Part shown: positions 35,205-42,305 of the stretch, one piece after another
How the letters are laid out: every line of letters begins with the position of its first letter
Numbering within the stretch: position 1 is the first letter of the stretch
Origin: an uncultured Acetatifactor sp.
GTDB taxonomy: Bacteria; Bacillota; Clostridia; Lachnospirales; Lachnospiraceae
Length of the DNA: 42,305 nucleotides
Assembly: GCA_944383825.1 (NCBI GenBank)
Contig: CALWRA010000025.1
Coordinates: 1-42,305 of the forward strand
Reading direction: 5' to 3'
Position numbers and translations under genes: made by a program
The notes under the pieces: model-generated
What the model was told of the DNA's origin: nothing
The model's database searches: none
The model's input: only the letters and a program-made list of their open reading frames with translations

Positions 35205-36962
35205 ATGATTGCTGAAGAGGGTGGGGGTGTGGCTGTGGACTGTAAAGAAAAAATACTTTCCAACAATTTTTATGATGTAATCACGGATTATTCTATTCAT
35301 ATGGTACAAAGGGATGTGACCTATGATTATTGCTATGTCAACATAGAAAATCTGTATAATGTGGTTTATCTGAACAGAAGCGGAGTTCCCAATATAGAGG
35401 AGTACTTTTTTGATTATCAGACAATTCCTAAGCTCTATGGGCTGATGCAGGAGGGGAGGGTTGCAGAAGGATTTGATCCCGGAAGCCTGATTGCCAGCGG
35501 TATTACGCAGGTACAGAGAGAGCCCCTGAATCTCACGGGACGAGGAGTCATTGTGTGTGTGATAGACACCGGAATCGATTATACAAATCCGGTTTTTCTG
35601 GATGAAAACGGACAGAGCCGGATTTTGGCCATATGGGACCAGACCATCCAGGAGGGAAATCCCCCCAAGGGATTTTTATTCGGGACCGAGTACATCAGGG
35701 AGGATATTAACCGTGCTCTGCGGGCGGAGGATCCCTATTCCATTGTTCCCAGCAGGGATGAAATCGGACACGGCAGCGCAATGGCCGGGGTGGCGGCGGG
35801 CAGCGTTCTGATCAATGGGAGTGCGGGCTCTGCATACATTGGGGCGGCGCCCAATGCCGATATTCTGGTTGTCAAGCTAAAGGAAGCGAAACAGTATCTC
35901 AGAGATTTTTATTTGGTGCCTCAGGAGGCACACGCCTACCAGGAAAATGACATTATGCTGGCGGTAAAATATGCCGATAGCTTTGTGGAGCTATTTAGAC
36001 GGCCTATGGTGATCTGCTTGGGACTGGGTACCAGTTTCGGAGATCATGCGGGGAATTCCGCTCTTGCCCGGTACCTGCGGTGGGTCGGGGTGAAAAGAAG
36101 CAGGGCTGTGGTGGTTTGCGGAGGAAATGAAGGAAACGCGGCCCATCACTATCACGGAGTCCTGGAAAATCCCACGGCATTATCCGGAGGCAGCGTCAAT
36201 GTGGAAATCAGGGTAGCGGAGGATGTGAGAGGATTTTTTCTGGAGCTGTGGGGGAATGTGCCGGATGTGTTCAATGTGACAGTGCGCTCTCCCGGAGGAG
36301 AAACCATTCCGCCCAACAGACTGGGGCTGCGACAGAGTATTACCTACGGCTTTGTATATGAAAGGACCAGGATTACCATAGACAGCGTGTTGGTGGAGCC
36401 TTCCTCCGGGGAGGAGCTGATACTGTTCAGGGTGCAGGATCCCACGCCGGGGATCTGGAACTTTCGGGTGGAGTCCGTGGGAGAGGTGCACAACGGAGAA
36501 TTTCATATGTGGCTGCCTATAACCACATTTATGAACGCACAGGTATATTTTCTGGAATCCAATCCCTATACCACGCTGACGGAGCCTGCGATGGCTACGG
36601 ATATTATCAGTGTTTCCGCCTATAATGCCGCTAATAACAGCTTTTATGCGGAGTCTGGAAGAGGATTCAGTCGATTGGGAGCCATACGTCCCGATTTTGC
36701 GGCTCCCGGAGTCAATATATCCACCATATACGGCAAGCAGACCGGCAGCAGCTTTGCGGCAGCTATCACGGCGGGAGCGGTGGCTCAGTTTATGCAGTGG
36801 GCTATTGTAGAGGGAAATAACCGGCTGGTGGAGAGCAGGGAGATTAAAAATTATTTGATCAGAGGAGCTTCCCGCAGCAGTGATTTAAGCTATCCTAACA
36901 GGGAGTGGGGGTACGGGAGACTAAATATGGTAGGAACCTTCGACGCACTGATCAGAGTGTAG
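35205..36962 (+). CDS. Csp-like S8 (subtilisin family) serine protease
   Basis: A protein of up to 585 aa without a signal peptide. The triad is complete: D121 (VCVIDTGID), H189 (DEIGHGSAMAG) and S516 (TGSSFAAAI). Between His and Ser there is a ~130-residue beta-rich insert (about 325-455; SVNVEIRVAED onward), the place where clostridial Csp proteases carry a jelly-roll domain. The N-terminal ~100 residues resemble a Csp prodomain. Csp proteases activate the SleC lysin in spore germination in some Clostridia, but Csp-like paralogues occur outside that pathway. Start is uncertain: ATG 35205 has a poor ribosome site, while GTG 35229 or 35235 sit behind GAAGAGG/GGGGG. No germination partner gene is next to it. 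Confidence 0.88.
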   Translation: MIAEEGGGVAVDCKEKILSNNFYDVITDYSIHMVQRDVTYDYCYVNIENLYNVVYLNRSGVPNIEEYFFDYQTIPKLYGLMQEGRVAEGFDPGSLIASGITQVQREPLNLTGRGVIVCVIDTGIDYTNPVFLDENGQSRILAIWDQTIQEGNPPKGFLFGTEYIREDINRALRAEDPYSIVPSRDEIGHGSAMAGVAAGSVLINGSAGSAYIGAAPNADILVVKLKEAKQYLRDFYLVPQEAHAYQENDIMLAVKYADSFVELFRRPMVICLGLGTSFGDHAGNSALARYLRWVGVKRSRAVVVCGGNEGNAAHHYHGVLENPTALSGGSVNVEIRVAEDVRGFFLELWGNVPDVFNVTVRSPGGETIPPNRLGLRQSITYGFVYERTRITIDSVLVEPSSGEELILFRVQDPTPGIWNFRVESVGEVHNGEFHMWLPITTFMNAQVYFLESNPYTTLTEPAMATDIISVSAYNAANNSFYAESGRGFSRLGAIRPDFAAPGVNISTIYGKQTGSSFAAAITAGAVAQFMQWAIVEGNNRLVESREIKNYLIRGASRSSDLSYPNREWGYGRLNMVGTFDALIRV

Positions 36963-37078
36963 CAATATCCGTTAGCGGCCAGCTATACTGGCCTGCCGGA
37001 CTGTTTTGAGTAAAGGGTCTTTGGAGAAATCAGCTTTCCGTACAAGTAAGGCAGCGGAAGAGAAAATCCATCAGTTTT

Positions 37079-37108
37079 TTGATTCCTCAAAACACAGACC
37101 TTTATAAG
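37079..37108 (+). promoter_or_regulatory. Possible promoter for the deacetylase gene
   Basis: TTGATT (37079-37084) and TATAAG (37103-37108), 18-bp spacer (TTATAA at 17). Plausible but not consensus. The weak hairpin GGCCAG/CTGGCC at 36977-36993 could end the S8 transcript. Confidence 0.35.
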
Positions 37109-37170
37109 AACAGGATAAGGCAGAGACCGAAGGAATTGTCCAAAAGAGCCGAGTTCACGAATCAAAGAAT

Positions 37171-38181
37171 GTGAAAGAAAAGAAGTATCATGAAGGGATA
37201 AGTAAAATCATATATTGTGCTAAAACAAAAAAGATTGGCAGCCATATGAAAATTTCTTTATCCTTTGAGAAGATTCGAAAACACCTGAAAAAAGAAAAAA
37301 GAATATCTCTGAGTGGGGAGACCGGGGAACGGGAGAACCGGATCAATAATTGGAGGAAGATCATTCCCACAGTGCTTTTCCTTTGCGCGATGTTCTTCCT
37401 GGGAAGAACCTTAGCAGCGGCTGTATATGGGGTCAGAGAGACATCGGCGGAGGTTTTAAGTTCCGAAAACTGGGGGCTGGGATTTGGAGAGGAAGGCCAG
37501 AAACCTACAGGAAATGCAGGAGCACAGGAGCTTGCAGAATACGATGCCTATTACGTAGGGGAGGGAGAAGAGAAAGTCATTTATCTAACATTTGACTGCG
37601 GATATGAAAATGGCAATACGGAACCCATATTGGATGCTCTGAAAAAGCATCAGGCACCTGCGACATTCTTTGTGGTGGGACATTATCTGGAATCTGCTCC
37701 GGAGCTGGTCAAGCGAATGGTGGAGGAAGGGCACACAGTGGGGAATCATACATACCATCACCCGGACATGTCCTCTATTTCCGGCGAATCAGATTTCAGA
37801 AAGGAAATGGAGGCAGTGGAAGAGCTGTATCGAGAAGTGACGGGAGAAGTGCTCATAAAGTATTATCGCCCGCCCCAGGGCAAATATAATGTTGAGAACC
37901 TTCGGATGGCAAAGGAAATGGGATATACAACTTTTTTCTGGAGTCTTGCGTATGTAGACTGGTACCAGGACAGCCAACCCAGCCATGAAGAGGCTTTTTC
38001 CAAGCTCATCGGCAGAATTCATCCGGGAGCTGTTGTGCTGCTTCATAGCACTTCCCAGACCAACGGAGAAATTATGGATGAGCTTTTGACAAAATGGAAG
38101 GAAATGGGATATACATTCCGGCCGCTCTCCGATTTTGTGCAGGAGGAGAAAAATGAGAAAGCACCTGCTGTGGAATCATAA
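37171..38181 (+). CDS. PdaA-like polysaccharide deacetylase (NodB domain)
   Basis: Up to 336 aa. A membrane anchor (about residues 64-86, IIPTVLFLCAMFFLGRTLAAA) is followed by a NodB homology domain: YLTFDCGYENG with the first metal/catalytic Asp, ATFFVVGHYL, GHTVGNHTYHHPDM with both metal-binding His, YYRPPQGKYN, and AVVLLHSTS. The TFDCGYENG form is typical of the PdaA branch, which removes acetyl groups from N-acetylmuramic acid during spore-cortex delta-lactam formation. Start is uncertain: GTG 37171 or ATG 37246, neither with a strong ribosome site; the ATG would give a shorter cytoplasmic tail. Acts outside the membrane on peptidoglycan; the exact sugar is inferred from family. Confidence 0.9.
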   Translation: MKEKKYHEGISKIIYCAKTKKIGSHMKISLSFEKIRKHLKKEKRISLSGETGERENRINNWRKIIPTVLFLCAMFFLGRTLAAAVYGVRETSAEVLSSENWGLGFGEEGQKPTGNAGAQELAEYDAYYVGEGEEKVIYLTFDCGYENGNTEPILDALKKHQAPATFFVVGHYLESAPELVKRMVEEGHTVGNHTYHHPDMSSISGESDFRKEMEAVEELYREVTGEVLIKYYRPPQGKYNVENLRMAKEMGYTTFFWSLAYVDWYQDSQPSHEEAFSKLIGRIHPGAVVLLHSTSQTNGEIMDELLTKWKEMGYTFRPLSDFVQEEKNEKAPAVES

Positions 38182-38223
38182 AGACTCGATGTCATGAGAG
38201 AATCCTGTTGAAGGAAGGGATGG

Positions 38224-38252
38224 TTTTCATGTCATCGGTAATGTGATAGAAT
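38224..38252 (+). promoter_or_regulatory. Possible promoter for the 179-aa protein gene
   Basis: TTTTCA (38224-38229), 17-bp spacer, TAGAAT (38247-38252), about 30 bases before the start at 38285. Confidence 0.4.
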
Positions 38253-38284
38253 AAAAGCCCAACAAAGAGCTAAGGAGAATCGGT

Positions 38285-38824
38285 ATGATTGATTTAATGC
38301 GGGCAGAAGAACGCAACAGGAAAAAACTTATGGACTTGGCAAATCAGATTCCCCGGGGAACGCCGCCAGGCTGGGAACGAAATACGTTGGCTGTGGGCGG
38401 CTTGATGTATATTGGATTTTCAGAAAGGCATCCTCAGAAATTGATTTGTATTTCTTCCCAAGGGCAATCCGTAATCGACTGTAAGACTTCAGAAAAAACA
38501 TATTGTAAAGAAAATTTTAATGAGATTGATTTAGAGGCGTATGCCGAGGAACTGGAGGACGCAGCTATCAGGATTGCAGGAGAAGGAGGGGGCGGGTTAC
38601 GCCATTTTTCGAAAGAGGGCAATAGCCTGGAACGAATTTCTCCATTTTGGCCTAGGGAACGAATTGTTTTTATGCCTGATTTTCACTCATGGTACAGTAC
38701 GCCGTCTGCGTGCCGGATTGTTTTGGATGATTATGAAATCAAAGCCTATGGATTTAGCAGATGCGGAAATTATTTTGTCATTGCCACCTCAAGTGATCTG
38801 ACAATTTTCACAAAAGCGAATTGA
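38285..38824 (+). CDS. Hypothetical protein, 179 aa
   Basis: Not recognised. A soluble protein without membrane segments or signal peptide: a helical charged start (MIDLMRAEERNRKKLMDLANQ), a mixed alpha/beta centre (GGLMYIGFSE, KLICISSQGQSVIDC), an acidic helix (EIDLEAYAEELEDAAI), a Gly-rich turn, and a beta-rich end with several aromatic residues. Five scattered cysteines do not form an obvious metal site. The ATG at 38285 has a good AAGGAG site, and a possible promoter precedes it, so it is likely a real gene transcribed alone. The preceding PdaA-like gene and the following guaA have their own likely promoters, so context says little about function. Confidence 0.75.
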   Translation: MIDLMRAEERNRKKLMDLANQIPRGTPPGWERNTLAVGGLMYIGFSERHPQKLICISSQGQSVIDCKTSEKTYCKENFNEIDLEAYAEELEDAAIRIAGEGGGGLRHFSKEGNSLERISPFWPRERIVFMPDFHSWYSTPSACRIVLDDYEIKAYGFSRCGNYFVIATSSDLTIFTKAN

Positions 38825-38880
38825 TAGAGAAATATAATTTTGAATGGCTCAACCCTATAATCAGGTGCGGACAAAAGATT

Positions 38881-38909
38881 TTGACAACCGGAAATATAGT
38901 CTTTATAAT
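38881..38909 (+). promoter_or_regulatory. Consensus sigma-A promoter for guaA
   Basis: Perfect TTGACA (38881-38886), 17-bp spacer, perfect TATAAT (38904-38909), about 60 bases before guaA. No purine-riboswitch structure fits in the short leader. Confidence 0.88.
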
Positions 38910-38968
38910 AAGGAACAGAATGAAAAATGCGGCTTCCGGTTATGTCCGGCAGACGAAAGAGGTGCAGA

Positions 38969-40510
38969 ATGGAAAATGAAATGATCGTGGTGCTTGACTT
39001 CGGAGGACAGTACAATCAGCTGATTGCGCGAAGAGTCAGAGAATGCAATGTATATTGCGAGGTACATCCGTACAGTATTTCCATGGAAAGACTTAAGGAA
39101 ATGCGGCCGAAGGGCATTATCTTTACCGGCGGACCGAACAGTGTTTATGGTGCGGATTCTCCTTTGTGCAGAAAAGAAATATTTGACATGGGCATTCCTA
39201 TTTTGGGAATTTGCTATGGCTCCCAGCTCATGGCTCATTTGCTTGGAGGCAAAGTGGCTACGGCTCCTGTTAGTGAATATGGCCGTACAGAAGTGGCGGT
39301 GGCTACGGCCAAAGAATTGTTTCACGAGGTTTCCGAACACACTATCTGCTGGATGAGCCATACAGATTATATTGAGAAAGCTCCAGAAGGATTTACGGTA
39401 ACGGCCCGAACTCCAGCATGTCCTGTGGCGGCTATGGAGGATCCGAACAGAAAACTTTATGCAGTACAGTTTCACCCTGAGGTGGAACATACCCAAGAGG
39501 GTATGAAGATGCTTCATAATTTTGCGATTCATATATGCGGCTGCAGAGGAGACTGGAAAATGAATTCCTTTGTGGAAACCAGTATCTGCGAAATACGTAG
39601 GCGAGTGGGCGCCGGAAAAGCGCTCTGCGCCCTCTCCGGAGGGGTGGATTCCTCTGTGGCGGCAGTTCTTATGGCAAAAGCAGTGGGAAAACAACTTACC
39701 TGCGTCTTTGTGGACCATGGCTTGCTCCGCAAGGATGAGGGAGATGAGGTGGAAGCTGTTTTTGGTCCTGAGGGACCCTATGATTTGAATTTTATCAGAG
39801 TAAATGCACAGGAGCGTTTTTATTCAAGGCTGAAGGGAGTAACTGAGCCGGAACAGAAGCGGAAAATTATAGGAGAAGAATTTATTCGGGTATTTGAAGA
39901 AGAGGCAAAAAAAATAGGCTCTGTGGACTATCTGGTACAGGGAACTATTTACCCGGATGTGATTGAGAGCGGATTGGGCAAGTCAGCTGTGATCAAGTCT
40001 CATCATAATGTGGGAGGTTTGCCGGACTGTGTGGACTTCAAGGAAATTATAGAGCCTTTACGGCTTTTGTTCAAGGATGAGGTACGGAGAGCAGGGTTGG
40101 AATTGGGTATTCCGGAGTATCTTGTGTACAGACAGCCTTTTCCGGGACCTGGATTGGGGATCCGTATCATTGGAGAAGTAACGGCGGAGAAGATTAAAAT
40201 AGTGCAGGAGGCAGATGCTATCTACCGGGAGGAGGTTGTCAATGCAGGGCTGGATAAGGGCCTTGGACAGTATTTTGCGGCTCTTACCAACATGCGCTCT
40301 GTCGGATGTATGGGTGATGAGAGAACATATGACTATGCAGTGGCTCTGCGGGCGGTGACAACCTCAGATTTCATGACAGCAGAAGCGGCTCAGCTTCCGT
40401 GGGAGCTGCTGGGCAAGGTAACAAACCGAATTGTGAATGAGGTTAGGGGAGTGAATAGGGTGGTGTATGACTGCACCAGTAAGCCGCCTGGGACGATTGA
40501 GTTTGAGTAA
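38969..40510 (+). CDS. guaA: GMP synthase (glutamine-hydrolysing)
   Basis: A 513-aa enzyme that aminates XMP to GMP using glutamine and ATP. The class I amidotransferase domain has the nucleophile C82 ([11 protein letters not shown]) and the His/Glu pair in QFHPEVEHT; the ATP-pyrophosphatase P-loop is [12 protein letters not shown]; the C-terminal dimer domain ends KPPGTIEFE. Full length. The ATG at 38969 follows AAGAGGTG; the open frame from 38927 would begin inside the leader. Its 3' end is a known integration site for genomic islands in many bacteria, and mobile-type genes follow directly here. Confidence 0.98.
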   Translation: MENEMIVVLDFGGQYNQLIARRVRECNVYCEVHPYSISMERLKEMRPKGIIFTGGPNSVYGADSPLCRKEIFDMGIPILGICYGSQLMAHLLGGKVATAPVSEYGRTEVAVATAKELFHEVSEHTICWMSHTDYIEKAPEGFTVTARTPACPVAAMEDPNRKLYAVQFHPEVEHTQEGMKMLHNFAIHICGCRGDWKMNSFVETSICEIRRRVGAGKALCALSGGVDSSVAAVLMAKAVGKQLTCVFVDHGLLRKDEGDEVEAVFGPEGPYDLNFIRVNAQERFYSRLKGVTEPEQKRKIIGEEFIRVFEEEAKKIGSVDYLVQGTIYPDVIESGLGKSAVIKSHHNVGGLPDCVDFKEIIEPLRLLFKDEVRRAGLELGIPEYLVYRQPFPGPGLGIRIIGEVTAEKIKIVQEADAIYREEVVNAGLDKGLGQYFAALTNMRSVGCMGDERTYDYAVALRAVTTSDFMTAEAAQLPWELLGKVTNRIVNEVRGVNRVVYDCTSKPPGTIEFE

Positions 40511-40523
40511 GTAAAAGAATTTG

Positions 40524-40565
40524 AGAACCCGCATAAACAAGGCGTTTGAAGCCTATCAAGGTTCT
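40524..40565. other. Nested inverted repeats just after guaA
   Basis: AGAACC (40524-40529) pairs with GGTTCT (40560-40565), enclosing AGGC/GCCT (40540-40543, 40551-40554). No T-run follows. It could end the guaA mRNA or belong to an integrase-binding region of the element; undecided. Confidence 0.4.
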
Positions 40566-40652
40566 ATTTGATAACAAAATGATAACACTGGCTGAAAAGC
40601 ATTTATTCACTTTTTGTCAGAGGTTATCAGGTAAAATCCAACTGAAACCAGT

Positions 40653-40702
40653 AGAAAAGGTCTTACTGAATTGAGTGAAATCAATTTGGCAAGACCTTTT
40701 CT
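40653..40702. terminator. Long hairpin, probable terminator for the minus-strand gene
   Basis: Perfect 12-bp arms AGAAAAGGTCTT / AAGACCTTTTCT with an inner AATTG/CAATT stem. It lies 17 bp beyond the stop of the minus-strand gene at 40719. The CTTTTCT arm provides T-rich ends on both strands, so it may work in both directions. Confidence 0.6.
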
Positions 40703-40718
40703 ATTGGTGTTATGTAAA

Positions 40719-41315
40719 TTATTTGTAGTCTTTAAGGTTTTTTCGACGTATTTTTGATAAGTATTTTCCGAATTTCTCTATACGGTCGATATTGTAGTAA
40801 GCACAATCCCATATTTCAGAGTACATGTGACCTTCATATTTATAGCATATAAGATCATCGTAGTATGCAATAAAGAAGTCTGCGTTTGGGTTATCATATA
40901 GTCTAGATAATTTAGCAATTGTAGGTATATGCATATAAATATCAATGCATTTTTTGCTCCCATTGTATCCTTCATCAGGATGAGAAGAGGTATTTAATGG
41001 ATGTGCTACGATAAAAGAACGAATTGCTTTAAACTTATCATTGGCAAGTTTTCGAGAATAGTTTTCTTTATAAACAAAATTATTTGCATATTTTTCGTAT
41101 AATTTATAAATCTCTGTACACGCCTCTTTTATCCAGTCTCCCAAAACAATAAAATAGATGATGTCTTTTTGGGTATTGATATTATCTATTAAATGATTCA
41201 AGTCATCAATGTTCCAGTTTAATTTTTGTATTATTGAATTTAATAATTCGTTTTCCTTTTTTGAAAGAAGAGACTGCATTACATGTTCAAGGGTAATGTG
41301 ATTTAACTTTTTCAT
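40719..41315 (-). CDS. Uncharacterised AT-rich gene with a HEPN-like RX5H motif
   Basis: A 198-aa, mostly helical soluble protein (about 30% GC by eye, far lower than the rest of the window). No clear family is recognised. The segment FKAIRSFIVAHPLNTSSHPD contains Arg-X5-His, matching the RX4-6H pattern of HEPN ribonuclease domains, preceded by a helical region (IVLGDWIKEACTEIYKLYEKY) as in that fold. The C-terminal half is aromatic-rich (IAYYDDLICYKYEGHMYSEIWDCAYYN). Minus strand, next to an XRE repressor and a terminator. In mobile elements such proteins can be toxins or phage-defence factors; this is a motif-level guess. Start ATG at 41313-41315. Confidence 0.75.
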   Translation of the reverse strand: MKKLNHITLEHVMQSLLSKKENELLNSIIQKLNWNIDDLNHLIDNINTQKDIIYFIVLGDWIKEACTEIYKLYEKYANNFVYKENYSRKLANDKFKAIRSFIVAHPLNTSSHPDEGYNGSKKCIDIYMHIPTIAKLSRLYDNPNADFFIAYYDDLICYKYEGHMYSEIWDCAYYNIDRIEKFGKYLSKIRRKNLKDYK

Positions 41316-41368
41316 AATTCATTTACCAAATTGTGATGCTATTTTAGACCAAAAAATTATGGACTACT

Positions 41369-41866
41369 TTAGTCAATGTTTTTTGTTGTATTTCTTTTTT
41401 TATGCAGTGTCGCCTGTTCGACTTCCATTTTGGGATAGGTATAACGCCATTGATCATACTGATCTTTTGTAATTTCGCCGGATTGGAGCTTTTGCTCCTG
41501 TTGGAACCACTGATAAAGCATGTCGTAGAGTTCCACATAGTCCATCCCAGTGCTTTTGTCCAGTCGGAGGCAGAGTTCACCGTCAATCTCTCCGATTTTC
41601 AGACCACGGGTATCTTCCAGGGTAAAGAGAGTGTGCATTAATCCTATATTGCTATCAATGTCCGGGACATCTAATGCATGGGGAGATACTTCAAGAATCT
41701 GTGCCAGTGCATTTAAATATTTTTCCTTGGGACTGCGGGTGCCTTTCTCGTATTGGGCGATTCGGACATCAGCTTGAGAGTCGCTGAAACCGAGCATTTT
41801 TCCTAAATACTTTTGCGTAAATCCACGGAGCATCCTAAAATAATGGATTCTTTCGCCAATAGCCAT
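41369..41866 (-). CDS. XRE family repressor-like regulator
   Basis: A 165-aa DNA-binding protein. Residues about 3-65 are a Cro/C1 helix-turn-helix (GERIHYFRMLRGFTQKYLGK, then ADVRIAQYEKGTRSPKEKYLNALAQILEVS). A C-terminal domain of about 95 residues (LDVPDIDSNIGLMHTLFTLEDT, GEIDGELCLRLDK) recurs in regulators of Firmicutes integrative elements. The ATG at 41864-41866 has AGGAGA at a proper distance; the ATG at 41872 is too close to that site. It is divergent from xis, and repeated operators fill the space between, so it likely represses its own gene and xis-int. Confidence 0.93.
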   Translation of the reverse strand: MAIGERIHYFRMLRGFTQKYLGKMLGFSDSQADVRIAQYEKGTRSPKEKYLNALAQILEVSPHALDVPDIDSNIGLMHTLFTLEDTRGLKIGEIDGELCLRLDKSTGMDYVELYDMLYQWFQQEQKLQSGEITKDQYDQWRYTYPKMEVEQATLHKKRNTTKNID

Positions 41867-41900
41867 AATCATGCTCTCCTATCTGTTTATTGATAGGTTG

Positions 41901-41930
41901 AGTATAACATAAAAGTATAGAAACAATCAA
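41901..41930 (-). promoter_or_regulatory. Promoter of the XRE regulator gene
   Basis: On the minus strand: TTGATT (41925-41930), 18-bp spacer, TATACT (41901-41906). The spacer contains a GTATAG half-site, compatible with autoregulation. Confidence 0.55.
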
Positions 41931-41937
41931 GAAAAAC

Positions 41938-42024
41938 CAATACAAAAAAGTTTAATAATTTCTTTAAAACCACTTGACCAATACAAAAATGTATAGTAAT
42001 ATGTGACTATACAAAAAAGTATAG
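41938..42024. promoter_or_regulatory. Three-copy operator array, CTATAC-N6-GTATAG
   Basis: A perfect site (42007-42024), one with a single mismatch (CAATAC-N6-GTATAG, 41979-41996) and a weaker one (CAATAC-N6-GTTTAA, 41938-41955), all with an A-rich 6-bp centre; a further GTATAG half-site is at 41915-41920. Spacing and symmetry fit a dimeric XRE repressor. Confidence 0.7.
41974..42002 (+). promoter_or_regulatory. Promoter of the xis-int unit
   Basis: TTGACC (41974-41979), 17-bp spacer, TAATAT (41997-42002). The second operator lies almost exactly in the spacer, so repressor binding would block it. Confidence 0.65.
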
Positions 42025-42048
42025 AACAAACAAAAAGAGAGGTAGACT

Positions 42049-42243
42049 ATGGAGAAAATGTTTATGAGAGTAAGCGAAGTCATGGAGGCTCTGGATGTTT
42101 CCGAGTCTTATGCTTACAAATTGATCCGAAAACTCAACAAAGAGCTGGAAAAGACAGGGTGTGTTACGATACCTGGAAGGATAGACCGCAAGTTCTTTTA
42201 CGAACAGTTTTACGGTACACAGTCATATGAAGGGAGGAATTAG
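42049..42243 (+). CDS. Excisionase-like small DNA-binding protein
   Basis: A 64-aa protein with a winged-helix/MerR-like fold pattern: MRVSEVMEALDVSESYAYKLIRKLNKELEK, then CVTIPGRIDRKFFYEQFYG. Excisionases of Tn916-type and related elements have this size and place, directly before the integrase. ATG at 42049 follows AGAGAGG. The gap to the next gene is 2 bp. It would direct excision with the integrase and is probably held off by the XRE regulator. Confidence 0.85.
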   Translation: MEKMFMRVSEVMEALDVSESYAYKLIRKLNKELEKTGCVTIPGRIDRKFFYEQFYGTQSYEGRN

Positions 42244-42245
42244 AA

Positions 42246-42305
42246 GTGCCGGTATACAAAACTGAGAAAAATGGAACATGGTATGCAATGGTGCGCTATA
42301 AAGAC
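42246..42305 (+). CDS. int: Probable tyrosine integrase, first 20 codons (3'-partial)
   Basis: GTG at 42246 with a GGGAGG site 7 bases before, directly after xis. The encoded start, PVYKTEKNGTWYAMVRYKD, resembles the N-terminal arm-DNA-binding domain of tyrosine integrases (xYKxxNGTWYxxxRYKD). The catalytic domain is outside the window, so the call rests on this pattern and its place after the excisionase. Confidence 0.75.
   Translation, partial: MPVYKTEKNGTWYAMVRYKD

Noticed and set aside
38825..38968. Purine riboswitch before guaA
   Set aside because: The promoter leaves a leader of about 55 bases, too short for the aptamer, and its conserved loops are absent.
1..42305. tRNA, rRNA genes, insertion sequences
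   Set aside because: No tRNA cloverleaf, rRNA segment, transposase or IS end was recognised on either strand by eye.

Overview
The window looks like chromosomal DNA of a low-to-mid GC, Gram-positive, gut-type Clostridia, probably a Lachnospiraceae. The reasons are the purine-rich ribosome binding sites, the sigma-A style promoters, and the gene set: LCP ligase, Big_2/GH25 wall proteins, a Csp-like S8 protease and a PdaA-like deacetylase. Most of it is vertical-type sequence. The last ~1.8 kb is AT-rich and looks like the start of an integrated mobile element.

Region 1 (1-24.8 kb) is a cell-surface polysaccharide locus. It holds two membrane-anchored GH25 muramidases, dTDP-sugar genes (rfbB, rfbA, rfbC; no rfbD in view), and an ABC-2 polysaccharide exporter: permease at 6811, ATPase with a Wzt-type carbohydrate-binding tail at 9372. 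It also has a GT-C-like membrane protein, a methyltransferase-kinase fusion resembling the WbdD chain terminator, six GT2 glycosyltransferase genes, an alpha-phosphoglucomutase (pgcA), a WbaP-type initiating phosphoglycosyltransferase and an LCP ligase. The inferred flow is: PgcA makes Glc-1-P; RfbA, RfbB and RfbC make dTDP-4-keto-rhamnose; the WbaP-like enzyme primes undecaprenyl phosphate; the GT2 enzymes build the chain; the MTase/kinase may cap it; Wzm/Wzt flips it; LCP attaches it to peptidoglycan. Promoters and terminators divide the locus into at least three transcription units.

Region 2 (24.8-30 kb) is housekeeping and quality control: glmS, a membrane-anchored HtrA protease, and a ClpX with long extra acidic and charged segments, the last with its own promoter and terminator.

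Region 3 (30-35.2 kb): a MarR regulator and MATE pump (minus strand) face a metal-efflux pair (free-standing HMA protein plus an HMA-less P1B ATPase). A SmtB/ArsR-like operator sits at the start of the metal operon, but no such regulator is encoded nearby. A decayed ABC-transporter gene follows.

Region 4 (35.2-40.5 kb): a Csp-like subtilase, a PdaA-like polysaccharide deacetylase, an unknown 179-aa protein, and guaA behind a consensus promoter.

Region 5 (40.5 kb to end): immediately downstream of guaA, a known hot spot for genomic islands, lie an AT-rich gene with a HEPN-like motif, an XRE repressor, a divergent excisionase and the first 20 codons of a probable tyrosine integrase. The divergent control region carries a repeated operator, CTATAC-N6-GTATAG and variants.
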